This document shows, one piece after another, positions 22,558 to 30,050 of a DNA stretch of 35,927 nucleotides (position 1 is its first letter; the number at the start of each line of letters is the position of its first letter). The notes under the pieces were generated by a model. It did not search any database. It was not told the DNA's origin and saw only the letters and a program-made list of their open reading frames with translations. The position numbers and the translations under genes were made by a program. The stretch is from CAZQGO01 sp964593065 (GTDB lineage Bacteria; Oederibacteriota; JAAXVQ01), in the NCBI GenBank assembly GCA_964593065.1, contig CAZQGO010000027.1, positions 1 to 35,927 of the forward strand. Direction: 5' to 3'.

Positions 22558-23661
22558 ATGCGCGGTTCACCCGTTTTCCGGCTGGCGTTGCCCCCTGCGC
22601 GATGGGCCGCGGGACCGCTGGCCGTCCTCCTCGTGTCGCTGTTCCTGATCCCATCCGCCGTCGGCGCCCCGGAAGATTCTCCGGAAACCTACCAGGCCCA
22701 ATCAGACCGCTACCGCCAAGCCGGCCAATACGCTCAGGCCAGCGCGCTGGCGAAAAAAGCCCTGGAGGCAGCCACGATCCAATACGGCCCCCAACATGCG
22801 GAAGTGGCCGTCGCCTTGAACAACCTAGCCGCGCTGTACCTGCTGCAAGGCCAGGATACGCAGGCCGAACTGCTGTACCGGAAAGCCCTGGCCATCAATG
22901 AAAAAAATCTCGGACCCGCTCATCCGGAGGTGGCGCTGGACCTGGCCGAGCTGGCGAAAATTGAAACCTTGAGGAAGCATTACGAACGGGCGGAGGGTTT
23001 ATACCAGCAGGCGCTGAATATTTTACGCGCCGCGCTCGGCCCCACGCATCCGGAGGTGGAATCCCTGCTGGCGCCCCTGGCCGAGGTCCTGCGCCAGGAA
23101 GGGCGCTTCGACGCGCTGGCGGCCGTGTACCGGCAGGAACTTGAAATTCAGGCGGCCCGGTTCGGAGACCGGGATTACCGCTTGCTGCCGTATTTGGACC
23201 AGCTGGTGGAATTGCATGCTTCCCGCCGTGAATACGACCAAGCGGAAGCTCTGTGCCAAAGAAGCCTGAACATTCGGCAGGGCTTTTACGCCTTCCAGCA
23301 CCCCCAGGTCCTCAGAACCATGCGGAGACTGGCGAAGCTCTACGCAGCCGCAGGGGATTCCGCCCAGGCTCTCGAGGCTTACCGGCGCTTGTTGCCTCGC
23401 CAGCGCCTGCTTCTGGGCAATTACCACCCGGACGTGGTCGACACCCTGGAAGCCATGGGCGCCCTCTATGCCGCCGAAAAAAAATACGGTTGGGCGATTA
23501 ATTTGTATTCGCACGCCTTGGACGGGCAGGAGAAAAATTTGGGCGCCCACGCCCCCGAGGTGGTGGCGACCATGGAGCGGATTGCGGACCTTTACGCGCA
23601 GGAGGGCAACAATAATCTGAGGGACAAATGGCGGGCCCGCGCCGCGCAGGCCAGGCCCTGA
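22558..23661 (+). CDS. Secreted tetratricopeptide-repeat protein
   Basis: The 367-residue product has an N-terminal hydrophobic signal (about residues 19-39, LAVLLVSLFLIP, cleavage near VGA). About seven TPR units of the 42-residue kinesin-light-chain type follow. Each has a pattern such as ALNNLAALYLLQGQDTQAE or RMKRL-like start, then LYRKALAINEKNLGPAHPEVA. These solenoids bind partner proteins. No enzyme domain is present. There is no convincing Shine-Dalgarno before ATG 22558, and the gene starts 9 bases after the membrane-protein stop, so translation is probably coupled. If exported, it shares the periplasm with the C-terminal domain of that protein. It is convergent with the DUF362 gene, 15 bases apart. 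Confidence 0.8.
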   Translation: MRGSPVFRLALPPARWAAGPLAVLLVSLFLIPSAVGAPEDSPETYQAQSDRYRQAGQYAQASALAKKALEAATIQYGPQHAEVAVALNNLAALYLLQGQDTQAELLYRKALAINEKNLGPAHPEVALDLAELAKIETLRKHYERAEGLYQQALNILRAALGPTHPEVESLLAPLAEVLRQEGRFDALAAVYRQELEIQAARFGDRDYRLLPYLDQLVELHASRREYDQAEALCQRSLNIRQGFYAFQHPQVLRTMRRLAKLYAAAGDSAQALEAYRRLLPRQRLLLGNYHPDVVDTLEAMGALYAAEKKYGWAINLYSHALDGQEKNLGAHAPEVVATMERIADLYAQEGNNNLRDKWRARAAQARP

Positions 23662-23676
23662 AAAGCCTGCGGAGCA

Positions 23677-24828
23677 TCAGCGCCGGCGGATGAGCCGGCC
23701 GAGCAGGGGCGTGCGCAGGGAGATGGCCCGTTCCGGACACAGTTCCTGGCAGCAATAACACCGGATGCACAGGTGGTAATCATAGACCGGAGGAACGTTC
23801 AGTCCGGCCCGGAAAGCGACCGCTTTTGGTTTGACCGGACAGACCTGCACGCACAGGCCGCAGCGCGTGCAGCGTCCCGGATCAATGGCGGGACGCGGCA
23901 CCACCCCCGTGCGCAACCACCTCAGACGCCCCCCGGTTTTTCGCCCCGGCACGGGCAGGCGCACGGCTTGAAAACGCCGGGAACGCCAAGATTTCCAGTC
24001 CTCCCCCAACAATTCGATGTCCCGCTCGCGGTACACCCCCAGGCCGGCCTCCGCCCCGGCCGTGATCGTGGGCACATATTCCGGATTGACAGCCAGGAGG
24101 CGGCAGGCCGTGGCATCCAGCGCCACCGGATCGCTTGAAACCAGCAGTACGCCCAGGGGGAAAGGCCGGCCGCTGCGGGGACCGTTGCCTTCCATGGCCA
24201 CGATGCCGTCCAGGATGTGCAGGCGGGGCTTGAGCAGGAGGTTGAGATCCACCAGCATGCGGGCGAAATTCAGGGGGTCCGGGAGTTTCAGGTGAAACTC
24301 GGCTTTCAGCCAGCCCGGGACGCAGCCGAAAAGATTCTTCACCGCCGCCGTGGCGCGCAGGAGTCCGTGGGTTTTCAGCTTCGGGAGGTTGACCAGGGCC
24401 CCGGCATGCTCCGCCACGCCCCGGGCCAGGAGAAATTTCTTATTTTGTCTGCCCTGCGGAAAGGAGACTTCGCGAGGGGTGACGAAGTCGGCCAGGGCCA
24501 CGCCCAGGCGTTTGGCCTCGGACGCCAACCCGGCCCGGCGCGCGGTCAGCGACGGAAAACCCCCGCCGGGCGAATCCCCGTAGCTCACGGCGGAGCCTGC
24601 GGCCTGAAAAAGCCGGGCGGCGGCAGCGAACACGGCCGGATGAGTGGTGACCGCCTTGGATGGCGGATCGGGAGCGAGGAGGTTGGGTTTCAACAGGACC
24701 GCCTCCCCGGGCCCGATGAATTTTTTTACGCCGCCCAGCAGGTTGAAGGCGCGCGCCAGCGCCTGGTCGACGCCGGTTTGATCATAATCCCCGCAGCGCA
24801 CCAGCGCCACGCGGGCTGAATTCTTCAT
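23677..24828 (-). CDS. DUF362 protein with two C-terminal 4Fe-4S clusters
   Basis: The 383-residue product has an N-terminal DUF362 domain (about residues 5-290). Markers are VALVRCGDY, GGVKKFIGPGEAVLLKPNLL, VNLPKLKTHGLLRATAAVKNLFG-type sequence (near residue 150), ILDGIVAMEGNGPRSG and DPVALDATACRL. A bacterial ferredoxin domain ends the protein, with CTRCGLCVQVCP (near 320) and CIRCYCCQELCP (near 355), enough for two [4Fe-4S] clusters. DUF362 proteins are widespread in anaerobes and their reaction is not established to my knowledge. No signal peptide is present, so it is cytoplasmic. ATG 24828 has AAAGGA 7 bases upstream. It is the third gene of a minus-strand operon after the PAP2 and barrel genes. 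Confidence 0.88.
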   Translation of the reverse strand: MKNSARVALVRCGDYDQTGVDQALARAFNLLGGVKKFIGPGEAVLLKPNLLAPDPPSKAVTTHPAVFAAAARLFQAAGSAVSYGDSPGGGFPSLTARRAGLASEAKRLGVALADFVTPREVSFPQGRQNKKFLLARGVAEHAGALVNLPKLKTHGLLRATAAVKNLFGCVPGWLKAEFHLKLPDPLNFARMLVDLNLLLKPRLHILDGIVAMEGNGPRSGRPFPLGVLLVSSDPVALDATACRLLAVNPEYVPTITAGAEAGLGVYRERDIELLGEDWKSWRSRRFQAVRLPVPGRKTGGRLRWLRTGVVPRPAIDPGRCTRCGLCVQVCPVKPKAVAFRAGLNVPPVYDYHLCIRCYCCQELCPERAISLRTPLLGRLIRRR

Positions 24829-24898
24829 GTCCGGTTCCTTTCCCGGGCGCAGGCACGCGGCGCAGCGGGCTCCTGTGCGTTCGCGGCGGCATTCCCGT

Positions 24899-26086
24899 TC
24901 AAAAATCCCACTGGGCCTGCAGAATGAAGAGATCCGATCCCGGGAAGGCATGCGCCCGGCCGGACAGCAGCAGGGCCAGGTAGTCGGCCTGCAGGCGCCA
25001 GGCCGGGAACGGGCGCCAGGTGCAGCCGGCCGTGGCCGCCTGATACACCTGTCCCGGACGGTGGGCGCCGTCGGCATATCCCTGTTCGGCCTCCTCCCAG
25101 CGCGCGACCAGGGTCAGCGGCAGGCCCATGGCCTCCAGGTTCAAGGTGCAGGTGGCGTAATATCCCCGGGACAGGCGCCGGGCGACGCGGCGCGCGAGGA
25201 TTTCGCCTTTCAACACCAGATCATTCATGCGGATTTCGGCATCGCCGCCCGCGACCGCCACCCAGGCGTGCCCGCCCAAATCGTCGGCGGGCACGGACGC
25301 CTCCGGATCGGATTCCAAGTCGCCGCGGCTGCCGATGGGAAGATAATCGTACGCTTTCGCGTCCAGGCGGTTCCTGCCATAGGAAGCCGAAACGCCCAGG
25401 GAGATTTCATTGCGCAGGGCCGCCAGCGCCATGCGGTTGACGGTTCCCAGCCGCGCCATGATCTGGGCGGGCACATCCGGGAGGACATCATGCCCGTTGC
25501 CCAGGAAGACGCCGGCCGACAGCCCGGGCGCGAACCCGGCGAATCCTGCCGGCCACTTCCAGTCGGCCCGGAGCCCGTAGTCCCGCTCGCCCACGAAGTC
25601 CATGCCCAGCGAAGACGCCCAGCCGAAATTCCCGAAGCCGTACACCAAGGGTCTTTCCACGGTGTCCATGCGGCCGGAGGAAACCTGCGGCTCGAGCCCG
25701 AAGGGAACGCGCATGCGCCCCAGGCGCCAGGAGGAAATTGCGGACGGCTCGTAGGCCAGGTAGGCGTCTTTTACATCCGGGCCCGAGCCGGTGATGCCGG
25801 CGCTCACCTTCAAGGACCAGCCGGTCCAGGGCAGGTGATTCCTGAACCCGTATTCCAGTCTTTTCAGCGACAGCGGGGTATCCGCATCGCCACCCGCCCG
25901 CGCGGGCTGGGAAGCGGTGCTGAGCGGGCCGGCGGGCTTGGCCAGGCCGCCCGGCAGGCTGGTCAGGCGTCCCTGTACGAAACCGTCGAAGTCCCATTCC
26001 GACAGGAACGCGGGCTCCGCGCTACCGCGGCCGGCCCAGGCCGACAGCAGCAAGAGGGACAACGCGGCGGCTCTCAGTAATGCCAT
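24899..26086 (-). CDS. Predicted porin-like outer-membrane barrel
   Basis: The 395-residue product has a signal peptide (MALLRAAALSLLLLSAW..., cleavage near GSA at residue 22). A barrel-like sequence of alternating strands follows and ends in terminal Phe (LQAQWDF), the usual recognition signal for the outer-membrane assembly machinery. Segments such as EYGFRNHLPWTGWSLKVSAG, DAYLAYEPS and WRLGRMRVPFGLEPQVSS resemble phosphate/polyphosphate-selective porins of the OprO/P type (PF07396). This is pattern memory, not a search. ATG 26086 lies inside the end of the PAP2 gene (13-bp overlap) with GGAGGT in front of it, so the two are translationally coupled. A link with phosphate uptake is inferred from this neighbour. 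Confidence 0.75.
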   Translation of the reverse strand: MALLRAAALSLLLLSAWAGRGSAEPAFLSEWDFDGFVQGRLTSLPGGLAKPAGPLSTASQPARAGGDADTPLSLKRLEYGFRNHLPWTGWSLKVSAGITGSGPDVKDAYLAYEPSAISSWRLGRMRVPFGLEPQVSSGRMDTVERPLVYGFGNFGWASSLGMDFVGERDYGLRADWKWPAGFAGFAPGLSAGVFLGNGHDVLPDVPAQIMARLGTVNRMALAALRNEISLGVSASYGRNRLDAKAYDYLPIGSRGDLESDPEASVPADDLGGHAWVAVAGGDAEIRMNDLVLKGEILARRVARRLSRGYYATCTLNLEAMGLPLTLVARWEEAEQGYADGAHRPGQVYQAATAGCTWRPFPAWRLQADYLALLLSGRAHAFPGSDLFILQAQWDF

Positions 26087-26880
26087 GTGACCTCCACCCG
26101 CGCGCGTTCCGAGCCGGGGTCCAGGGTGAAATGCACGGCCGGCTCGGAATCCGTCCGGGCGTGGCAGGCCAGTACCGCCTGGCCGATGAGCACGCCCAAG
26201 CCGGCGCCGGCGACGACATCGGCCGGGAAATGCCGTTGCGTGTAAACCCGGGAATAGGCCACGAGCGCGGCCAGCGGATAGGTGAGCCATTCCGCGTGGT
26301 AGGCGTCGCCCAGAATGGCGGCGCCGCAAAAGGCGGTCATGGCGTGGCCGGAGGGAAAGCTGGCATCGCTGAAGCGCAGGGTGAACCAGCGGCGCTGCTG
26401 CGGGCCGGAGGAGGCATCCGGGCGCGGGGACGTGAAGGCGGCCTTCAACACCAGGGAAACCACCGCCACGCCGGCCTGGCCTTCCACGGCCATGGCCGCT
26501 GCCCGCTGGTCAGCCGCCGAACCGAACTGGTACAGCGCCGCGTAGCCGCCGAGATGCAGCCAGGCATCGCCCAGCAGGGTCACGGGCGGCATCACCTTGT
26601 CCTGCCAGGGCGTGCGGTGCGCCTGCGTCCAGGCATAGCCGTCCGTGTCATAGCGCAGAGCCGCGGCCAGGGCGGCACCGAAGGCCGCGGTCAGCGCATA
26701 GCCTTCCCAGGAAGCGTGGCAGGGGGCGGCGGGCAAATACGCCAGTTCGCAAGCGATGTTTTTCCACAGATCGGGTGCGGCCGGTTCGGCCGCGCGCGCC
26801 GGCGATGCGGGGACGGCGAGCCACGCGGCCAGCAAGCCGAGACGGACGAGCGGCAGATAGCGGCGTGTCACCGGGGGCAT
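26074..26880 (-). CDS. PAP2-superfamily phosphatase
   Basis: The 268-residue product has a signal peptide (about residues 1-30, ending ARA). It carries the three phosphatase motifs of the PAP2/acid-phosphatase fold: KAAFTSPRP (KxxxxxxRP, near residue 145), FPSGHAMTAF (PSGH, near 175) and SRVYTQRHFPADVVAG (SRxxxxxHxxxD, near 210). Hydrophobic segments lie between them. Members remove phosphate from lipid phosphates such as undecaprenyl pyrophosphate or phosphatidic acid, or from soluble esters in the periplasm. GGAG lies about 6 bases before ATG 26880. It is first in an operon with a porin-like barrel and a DUF362 protein, from a promoter near 27029. Confidence 0.92.
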   Translation of the reverse strand: MPPVTRRYLPLVRLGLLAAWLAVPASPARAAEPAAPDLWKNIACELAYLPAAPCHASWEGYALTAAFGAALAAALRYDTDGYAWTQAHRTPWQDKVMPPVTLLGDAWLHLGGYAALYQFGSAADQRAAAMAVEGQAGVAVVSLVLKAAFTSPRPDASSGPQQRRWFTLRFSDASFPSGHAMTAFCGAAILGDAYHAEWLTYPLAALVAYSRVYTQRHFPADVVAGAGLGVLIGQAVLACHARTDSEPAVHFTLDPGSERARVEVTWHY

Positions 26881-26957
26881 TCACTCTCCAGGGGGGCGGA
26901 AGTCGAAAGGCCGGCTTTTCAAAACCCGGGGCAATGTCCCGAGCCGGACCCGCCAGC

Positions 26958-26993
26958 GCGGATTTGCCGGCGAAGGCCGGGGGAAAAATCCGC
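26958..26993 (-). promoter_or_regulatory. Stem-loop at the predicted 5' end of the PAP2 operon mRNA
   Basis: On the minus strand GCGGATTT pairs with AAATCCGC (8 bp) and encloses CCGGC/GCCGG around a CTTC loop. The promoter at 27029-27001 would start transcription near 26994, one base before this stem. A stem at the 5' terminus is known to protect mRNA from 5'-end-dependent decay. That role here is inference. Confidence 0.5.
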
Positions 26994-27000
26994 GGACTTT

Positions 27001-27029
27001 AAAATAGACCAATTTGGCGCGGGGCGCAA
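27001..27029 (-). promoter_or_regulatory. Promoter for the PAP2-porin-DUF362 operon
   Basis: On the minus strand TTGCGC (27029-27024) and TATTTT (27006-27001) are exactly 17 bases apart. The predicted leader to the PAP2 ATG is about 115 bases. Confidence 0.55.
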
Positions 27030-27107
27030 GTTGGAAATCAGCGGGCCGGCATTCGGCCTGCGGTACGGGACGCCATTTTCCGCGTAGGCGTCCGGAGCCG
27101 GTTGGGC

Positions 27108-27113
27108 TATAAT
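27108..27113 (+). promoter_or_regulatory. -10 element for the PhnP-like gene
   Basis: A perfect TATAAT lies 47 bases before ATG 27161. No good -35 is present at the usual distance (TAGGCG at 17 bases), so the promoter may depend on an activator. Confidence 0.45.
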
Positions 27114-27160
27114 GAATCACCGCCAGCAGTGGAACTCATTCCGCACCCAGGATGGGAAGC

Positions 27161-27922
27161 ATGCGCATCACTTTTCTCGGCACGGGAACCAGTCACGGCA
27201 TACCGGTTATCGGCTGCACTTGCGCGGTCTGCCGTTCCCGCGACCGGAGAGACCGCCGTACCCGCACCTCGGTCTATGTCGAGGCCGCGGGGCAAAAACT
27301 CCTGGTGGACGCCGCCCCGGAACTCAGGCTCCAGGCCGTGGCCGCCGGCATCCGGAGAGTGGACGCCCTGCTGCTCACGCACGCGCATGCCGACCATCTC
27401 GGAGGCCTGGACGACGTGCGCATCTTCTCCGAGCGCTCCCGCCAGCCCTTCCCGGTCTACGGGCCGGCCCCGGCGCTGGCCGCCCTGCGCCGGCGGTTCG
27501 AGTACATTTTCCACCGCACGCAGGAGGGGGGAGGCAAACCCCGCTTGGCCCTGCATCCGGTCTCCGGCCCCTTCCGCGTGGGGCGGCTGCTCGTGGTGCC
27601 GGTGCCGCTGTGGCACGGGCGCGTGCGGGTCTTCGGCTACCGGGTGAACGGGTTTGCCTACTTAACGGACGTCTCGGACATTCCGGAGGCTTCTTACGCG
27701 CTGCTGCACGGCCTGGCGCTGCTGGTCCTGGATGCCCTGCGCCCGGAACCGCACGCAACCCATTTTCATCTGGAACGGGCCGTGGCCGAAGCCCGGCGCA
27801 TCGGCGCGCGCCGGACCTATTTCACCCATCTCTGCCATCTGCTGGGTCACCGCCGCACCGAACGGAACCTGCCTCCGGGCATCCGCCTGGCCTACGACGG
27901 CCTGCGCCTCAGCCTGCCGTAA
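27161..27922 (+). CDS. PhnP-like MBL-fold phosphodiesterase/hydrolase
   Basis: The 253-residue product is an MBL-fold hydrolase of the PhnP (phosphoribosyl cyclic phosphodiesterase)/coenzyme PQQ B-like group. It begins MRITFLGTGTSHGIPVIGC, then CAVCRSRDRRDRRTRTS, the insert with Cys residues seen in this group. The metal motif THAHADHLGGLDDVR lies near residue 76. Further ligands are in PLWHGRVRVFGYR, AYLTDVSDIP and YFTHLCHLLGH. AGGA lies about 8 bases before ATG 27161; ATG 27152 in the same frame is possible but less typical. No phosphonate (phn) genes are nearby, so general cyclic-phosphate or nucleotide turnover is more likely than phosphonate use. Confidence 0.88.
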   Translation: MRITFLGTGTSHGIPVIGCTCAVCRSRDRRDRRTRTSVYVEAAGQKLLVDAAPELRLQAVAAGIRRVDALLLTHAHADHLGGLDDVRIFSERSRQPFPVYGPAPALAALRRRFEYIFHRTQEGGGKPRLALHPVSGPFRVGRLLVVPVPLWHGRVRVFGYRVNGFAYLTDVSDIPEASYALLHGLALLVLDALRPEPHATHFHLERAVAEARRIGARRTYFTHLCHLLGHRRTERNLPPGIRLAYDGLRLSLP

Positions 27923-27951
27923 GCCCGCGGCGGCCGCCGCAGGCTATTTGG

Positions 27952-27980
27952 TTGACGCCCGGGGCGCTGGTCCTTATAAT
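27952..27980 (+). promoter_or_regulatory. Near-consensus promoter for the CsgG-like lipoprotein
   Basis: TTGACG (27952-27957) and a perfect TATAAT (27975-27980) are exactly 17 bases apart. This is the best sigma-70-type promoter in the window and should be strong. Confidence 0.85.
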
Positions 27981-28020
27981 CGAGCTGGAAAATGACCCCG
28001 CAGGCAAAAGGAGTTTACGC

Positions 28021-28635
28021 GTGAAACGTTTCCCTGGCATTCTCATGCTGGTTATTCTGGCGGTGCCGCTCACGGGATGCCCCAAGCGGGTCCTGGTGCA
28101 GCCCGTGGTCGATATCTCGCGCTACAACCGCATCGCCGTGCTGCCCTTCGAGACAGACAGTTTCCTGTCCACGGTTGGAAACGAATTGGCGGACGATGTC
28201 GTCGTGGAACTGCTGAAACGCGCCCCCGGCCTCGAGGTGGTGGAACGGGCCCGGGTAGACGCCCTGATCCGCGAACAGGATTTGGCGCGGAGCGGCTACG
28301 TCAATCCCGAATCGGCCATCGCCGTGGGGCGGATGCTGGGCGTGCGGGCCATCCTCACCGGCAGCGTCTCGGTTTCCATCGGCGACATCCGGCCGACCCC
28401 CTTGAATTCACAGCGCGTGGCCACCGGCCAGGCGACCGTCCGCCTCATCGACACGGAAACCGGCCGGGTGCTTTGGGGCACGCGGGAGTCCAGCGATTAC
28501 TCGACCTTTCTGTCCGCGGGCGGCGGCGAGTCGCTGAGCGTGAAAACCGACCATGAAATGGTTCAAGCCGTCATCCAGAAGCTGGCGGACGCCATCGCCC
28601 GGGCGTTTTATCCGCATTATGAACTCCAGTATTGA
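28021..28635 (+). CDS. CsgG-like outer-membrane-associated lipoprotein
   Basis: The 204-residue product has a lipoprotein signal with lipobox LTGC (Cys20). The mature part has the CsgG/GNA1162-like fold. RIAVLPFETDS lies near residue 38, ELADDVVVELLKR near 58, LEVVERARVDALIREQDL near 72, then AIAVGRMLGVRAILTGSVS and ATVRLIDTETGRVLWGTRESSDY. Such proteins are often found with surface polymers or exported complexes, and curli CsgG forms a secretion pore. No curli genes are nearby, and the CsgG transmembrane hairpins are not obvious, so a pore is not claimed. GTG 28021 has AAGGAG about 8 bases upstream and a strong promoter. Confidence 0.85.
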   Translation: MKRFPGILMLVILAVPLTGCPKRVLVQPVVDISRYNRIAVLPFETDSFLSTVGNELADDVVVELLKRAPGLEVVERARVDALIREQDLARSGYVNPESAIAVGRMLGVRAILTGSVSVSIGDIRPTPLNSQRVATGQATVRLIDTETGRVLWGTRESSDYSTFLSAGGGESLSVKTDHEMVQAVIQKLADAIARAFYPHYELQY

Positions 28636-28678
28636 CCGCGGCGGCCCGCCCCTGCGGACCGCACGCCGGGAGTGACCC

Positions 28679-29227
28679 ATGCCGTTAGCCGAGGAGGAAA
28701 AACGCATTCTGCTGGAGCTGGCGCGGGCCGCCGTCAGCGCGGCCGTCTGCGGCCGGCCCCTGGTCCAGCCGCCTCCGGACCTGCCTCCCGCCCTGAACGA
28801 GAAGCGCGGCGCGTTCGTCACGCTTATGCTTCGGGGGCGTTTGCGCGGCTGCATCGGCCTGATTGAAGACCTGTACCCGCTGGCCGAAACAGTCGTAAAA
28901 ATGGCGGTTTCCGCGGCCAAATACGATCCCCGTTTTCCGATGGTGCGGCCGGAGGAACTCGACGACCTGCAGCTGGAAATCTCCATCCTCTCGCCGCTCA
29001 AGCAGGTGCCGTCGGCCGACGACATTCAGCTCGGGCGCGACGGCGTCATTGTGCGCCAGGGCGCCCATTGCGGCGTCTTCCTGCCCCAGGTGGCGGAGGA
29101 GATGGGCTGGAACAAGGAACAATTTTTGAACGAATTATGCGCCGGCAAGGCCGGCTTGCCCGCCGATGCCTGGAAGGATCCCGCCAGCGAGCTGACGACT
29201 TTTACCGTGGAAATCCTGCAGGAATAA
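28679..29227 (+). CDS. amrA: AMMECR1-domain protein (AmmeMemoRadiSam system protein A)
   Basis: The 182-residue product is a single AMMECR1 domain. It has GAFVTLMLRGRLRGCIG, including the nearly invariant LRGCIG motif (near residue 57), then LAETVVKMAVSAAKYDPRF, LDDLQLEISILSPL and GVFLPQVAEEMGWNKEQFL. In many bacteria and archaea this domain occurs with a Memo-like protein and a radical SAM protein. Neither is adjacent here. The biochemical role is not settled to my knowledge. GGGAG lies about 6 bases before the ATG, and the gene follows the lipoprotein by 43 bases on the same strand. Confidence 0.9.
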   Translation: MPLAEEEKRILLELARAAVSAAVCGRPLVQPPPDLPPALNEKRGAFVTLMLRGRLRGCIGLIEDLYPLAETVVKMAVSAAKYDPRFPMVRPEELDDLQLEISILSPLKQVPSADDIQLGRDGVIVRQGAHCGVFLPQVAEEMGWNKEQFLNELCAGKAGLPADAWKDPASELTTFTVEILQE

Positions 29228-29284
29228 ACCGCAAGTCCCGGTTTTTTCGCGCGCGTCCGGGCCGCGCCCGCGGGAAAAATAGCC

Positions 29285-29313
29285 TTGTTTTCAACGCAGG
29301 CATTGTGTATAAT
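29285..29313 (+). promoter_or_regulatory. Promoter for the bifunctional-nuclease gene and possibly the atp operon
   Basis: TTGTTT (29285-29290) and TATAAT (29308-29313) are exactly 17 bases apart, with a TG before the -10. No other promoter is visible before atpZ, which starts 5 bases after the next gene ends. Confidence 0.75.
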
Positions 29314-29340
29314 TCACTGGCTTGTAAGGAGGCCGGTACC

Positions 29341-29814
29341 ATGATCGAAATGAAAGTCAAGGGTTTGGCGGTGGACGCCAATTCCAAAATCCCCGTGGTG
29401 ATCCTGACCGATCCGGAGGAAAAACGCTACCTGCCGATCTGGATCGGCATCTACGAAGCGGACGCGATCCTCATCGCGCTGGAGAAAATCAACGTTCCGC
29501 GGCCCATGACCCATGACCTCCTGAAATCGATCCTGGAGACCGTAGGCATCCGGATTGAACGCATTCTCATCCATAATATTCAAAACAACACCTTTTACGC
29601 CCGCATCACCCTCACCAACGACAAGGATGAATGGGAAATTGACGCGCGCCCCTCGGACGCCATCGCCCTGGGATTGCGGGCGGAGTGCCCGATCTTCGTA
29701 TCGGAGAAGGTCGTCATCGAGGCCAGCATCACCGACAAGTCGAAATACGAGAAAGAAAAGGTGGAATTCAAAAAGTTTTTCCAGGATTTAAAACCCGCCG
29801 ATTTTAACCGCTGA
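29341..29814 (+). CDS. Bifunctional nuclease family protein (DUF151/BFN)
   Basis: The 157-residue product matches the DUF151 family. MIEMKVKGLAVDA opens it, then PVVILTDPEEKRYLPIWIGIYEADAI (near residue 19), RPMTHDLLKSILETVG (near 57), FYARITL and the signature EIDARPSDAIALGLRAECPIFVS-type segment (near 100). Family members in plants have been described as nucleases; the bacterial role is uncertain. AAGGAGG lies 8 bases before the ATG. The ATG of atpZ is 5 bases after its stop, so it appears to be the first gene of the ATP synthase transcript. Confidence 0.9.
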   Translation: MIEMKVKGLAVDANSKIPVVILTDPEEKRYLPIWIGIYEADAILIALEKINVPRPMTHDLLKSILETVGIRIERILIHNIQNNTFYARITLTNDKDEWEIDARPSDAIALGLRAECPIFVSEKVVIEASITDKSKYEKEKVEFKKFFQDLKPADFNR

Positions 29815-29819
29815 TCCTC

Positions 29820-30050
29820 ATGCCTGCAAGATCTTCCGGGCTTTTTCGGCAATTGGGCCAAGCCGGTTCCGTCGGCGCCATGCTGGCGGCCTGTATTTTC
29901 GTGGGCACCGGCCTGGGCGTGCTGCTGGATCGCTGGCTGGGAACCAGGCCCTGGCTGACTCTCTTGCTGCTGGTGCTGGGAATCGCGGCGGGTTTTTACA
30001 ATGTTTTCCGGATGCTGGCCGCCCTGCAGCGGGACAGCAAACGGCCATGA
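29820..30050 (+). CDS. atpZ: AtpZ-like ATP synthase accessory protein
   Basis: This 76-residue protein has two membrane helices (about residues 16-36 and 43-66) with the AtpZ signature FVGTGLGVLLDRWLGTRPW between them. AtpZ/AtpI proteins help assemble the c-ring and may conduct magnesium. The gene overlaps atpI by 4 bases (ATGA) and is the first atp-type gene of the operon. Confidence 0.82.
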   Translation: MPARSSGLFRQLGQAGSVGAMLAACIFVGTGLGVLLDRWLGTRPWLTLLLLVLGIAAGFYNVFRMLAALQRDSKRP

